Below, one piece after another: positions 11,108-12,725 of a stretch of 12,725 nt of DNA; the first letter of the stretch is position 1, and each line of letters starts with the position of its first letter. The position numbers were made by a program, and so were the translations under genes. Source of the DNA: Roseburia sp. (GTDB lineage: Bacteria; Bacillota_A; Clostridia; Lachnospirales; Lachnospiraceae); NCBI GenBank assembly GCA_017547315.1, contig JAFYQA010000163.1:1-12725 (forward strand), given 5' to 3'. The notes under the pieces are model-generated. The model was not told the DNA's origin, did not search any database, and saw nothing but the letters and a program-made list of their open reading frames with translations.

Positions 11108-12725
11108 TCAATTACTTGTCACCTTATCTGGCAATTGTTCCACAATTTTTACTTCTGCCTGGTGGTCTAGTGCATCTCTGCGTTCATAATCAAACAGCAC
11201 ATATACCGCTTCACTCTGACGTTTTGGCAGTTCTGCAAGAGTCCGCTCCCTTTTGTCCGGGAAGCAGTAATGAAATGGTTCTACATGCGAAAGAGAACCT
11301 TTTTTGCAGTGTTGTTTCGTTATCTTTTTAAATTCTGATACAGACGGAGCCCAATGTGGTCTGCTCTTACAATTTTCGCGGTAATACAAATCAAACGTTA
11401 AACTTTCCTCTATCATTTGAAGTATCGCCTCTGCTTCTTGAGCACCACACACGAGACTTGTTTTCTGTCCGGCCGCCTTACCTGCAAAACATGCTTCTAC
11501 AAACTCCAATAAAATTTCACAACGTCTGATACGCGAATGGCTCATCGCCAAATAGCCTTTTTTTTCGTAAAATGCCCCAAACTCCTGGAACATATAAAAT
11601 GGACTCTCAAATAAAACATCTAGCAACTTCATCGTCACTTCATACTGTCCACTGTTATAGTAAAGTTCTAGCATCTCTTCTACCTGCTTAATTTTTAAAA
11701 CATCTTCGTAACTAAGCCACTTTGTCTTCATGACCTCGTAAGGTGCGGTAGAATGATATACCATATCATATTCTTTGGCATGCTCGTACATATAGGAACC
11801 TTTCAGCACCTTTAAAAACCCTAACTGTAACTGGTTTGGTTTCAGTGCGTATATCTCGTCAAAGGACTCTGCAAACGTCGCATAATCTTCATAAGGTAAT
11901 CCTGCAATCAAATCCAAATGCTCGTGGATATTTCCCGCTGCCTGCACACGCTTAACAATTTCTTTTAAACGAGTCAAATCCATCGTCCGTCGTATCTCTC
12001 GAATGGTGGTATCATTGGTAGACTGCACACCAATCTCCAACTGAATAAGTCCCGGTCGCATCGACGTAATCAATTCTAATTCCGCCTCATTAATCAAATC
12101 TGCAGACACTTCAAAATGAAAATTCGTAATGCCATTATCATGTTCCTTAATAAACTGCCAGATTGCCATTGCATGCTTATGGTCACAGTTAAAAGTACGA
12201 TCCACAAACTTCACCTGCGGAACTTCTTTTTCTATAAAAAAAGCAAGCTCTTTTTTTACTAATTCTAAATCTCTAAAACGTAGCTTTTTATCTACGGATG
12301 AGAGACAATAACTACAACTAAACGGGCATCCTCGACTAGATTCGTAATAAATAATACGATTCTTAAAGTCACTAATCTCTTCGTAACAGAATGGGATATC
12401 ACTCATATTCATCGGCATTTCTGCTGCAATTACATGAACCTCGCCTGTTTCTCTGTCACGGAATGCAATACCTGCCAAATTCTGTAAACTACCATTTCCA
12501 TTCACATAATAATCACACAGAGCATAAAATGTACGCTCACCTTCACCTATCATAATCCCCGTCACTTCCGGGTGATTTTTCATAAAATCTTCCACCTCGT
12601 AGGACACTTCCGGACCGCCTAACCAGATAGGCACTTCTGGGCACAATTTATGAAACTCTTTTATCGTCTCTTCCACATATTCAATATTCCAGATATAGCA
12701 GGACATGCACAACACATCCGGTTTC
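11108..12725 (-). CDS. B12-binding-type radical SAM protein with DUF4080-like C-terminus (5' end missing)
   Basis: The open frame continues off the right edge; residues before KPDVLCMSCYIWN are not visible. Counting from a GTG at 12715, 535 residues remain. The first ~100 match the latter part of a cobalamin-binding-type domain (VPIWLGGPEVSYEVEDF, IMIGEGERTF). A radical SAM core follows, with the 4Fe-4S motif at Cys130, Cys134 and Cys137 (RGCPFSCSYCLSS). Downstream come EIGVQSTNDTTIREI, a SAM-barrel strand, and HLDLIAGLPYEDY. The region from about residue 300 (LGFLKVLKGSYMYEHAKEY) looks like DUF4080. The reaction is unknown. The first part of the B12-binding domain is outside the window, so cobalamin binding cannot be confirmed. 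It is 24 nt upstream of nth. Confidence 0.9.
   Translation of the reverse strand, partial: KPDVLCMSCYIWNIEYVEETIKEFHKLCPEVPIWLGGPEVSYEVEDFMKNHPEVTGIMIGEGERTFYALCDYYVNGNGSLQNLAGIAFRDRETGEVHVIAAEMPMNMSDIPFCYEEISDFKNRIIYYESSRGCPFSCSYCLSSVDKKLRFRDLELVKKELAFFIEKEVPQVKFVDRTFNCDHKHAMAIWQFIKEHDNGITNFHFEVSADLINEAELELITSMRPGLIQLEIGVQSTNDTTIREIRRTMDLTRLKEIVKRVQAAGNIHEHLDLIAGLPYEDYATFAESFDEIYALKPNQLQLGFLKVLKGSYMYEHAKEYDMVYHSTAPYEVMKTKWLSYEDVLKIKQVEEMLELYYNSGQYEVTMKLLDVLFESPFYMFQEFGAFYEKKGYLAMSHSRIRRCEILLEFVEACFAGKAAGQKTSLVCGAQEAEAILQMIEESLTFDLYYRENCKSRPHWAPSVSEFKKITKQHCKKGSLSHVEPFHYCFPDKRERTLAELPKRQSEAVYVLFDYERRDALDHQAEVKIVEQLPDKVTSN

Noticed and set aside
1..12725. Mobile elements, CRISPR arrays, tRNA or rRNA genes
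   Set aside because: No transposase or integrase coding, direct terminal repeats, regularly spaced repeats, or tRNA/rRNA signatures were seen on either strand.

Overview
The window looks like chromosomal core DNA of a low-to-moderate GC Clostridia, most likely a Lachnospiraceae-type Firmicute. The evidence is the ecfA1-ecfA2-ecfT-truA-rplM order, strong AGGAGG-type ribosome binding sites, sigma-A-like promoters and protein sequences of clostridial character. Almost everything is on the minus strand, so transcription runs from high to low coordinates. No mobile element, CRISPR array, tRNA or rRNA was seen.

Layout in transcription order (right to left). (1) 12725-9714: a B12-binding-type radical SAM protein (5' end outside the window), endonuclease III (nth) and a DnaQ-like exonuclease with an extra C-terminal module, closely packed. 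(2) 9754-8840: the only plus-strand gene, an unrecognised membrane-anchored protein whose 3' end overlaps the exonuclease gene tail to tail; a 34-codon membrane-peptide ORF on the minus strand; and a small control region with two divergent promoter candidates around a 27-bp dyad. (3) 8839-7376: a VanW/G5-type cell-surface protein, followed by a hairpin. (4) 7303-4095: an AIR-synthase/HypE-like protein, an Lrp/AsnC regulator, a class I aminotransferase and trmL; the last three overlap by 4 and 1 nt, so they are almost certainly co-transcribed. (5) 4019-455: the ECF vitamin/metal transporter energising module (EcfA1, EcfA2, EcfT) and tRNA pseudouridine synthase TruA, with a leader before truA that can form competing hairpins. 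(6) 352-1: a near-consensus promoter, a structured leader and the start of rplM (ribosomal protein L13).

The genes are mostly housekeeping: tRNA modification (trmL, truA), translation (rplM), DNA repair (nth, exonuclease), amino-acid metabolism under an Lrp-type regulator, and micronutrient uptake. I found no complete new multi-gene system. The part most worth a second look is 8893-9121. There a hydrophobic 34-aa ORF lies entirely opposite the predicted 5' leader of the plus-strand gene, and that gene shares a dyad-bearing divergent promoter region with vanW. The RNA leaders of truA and rplM are secondary points of interest.
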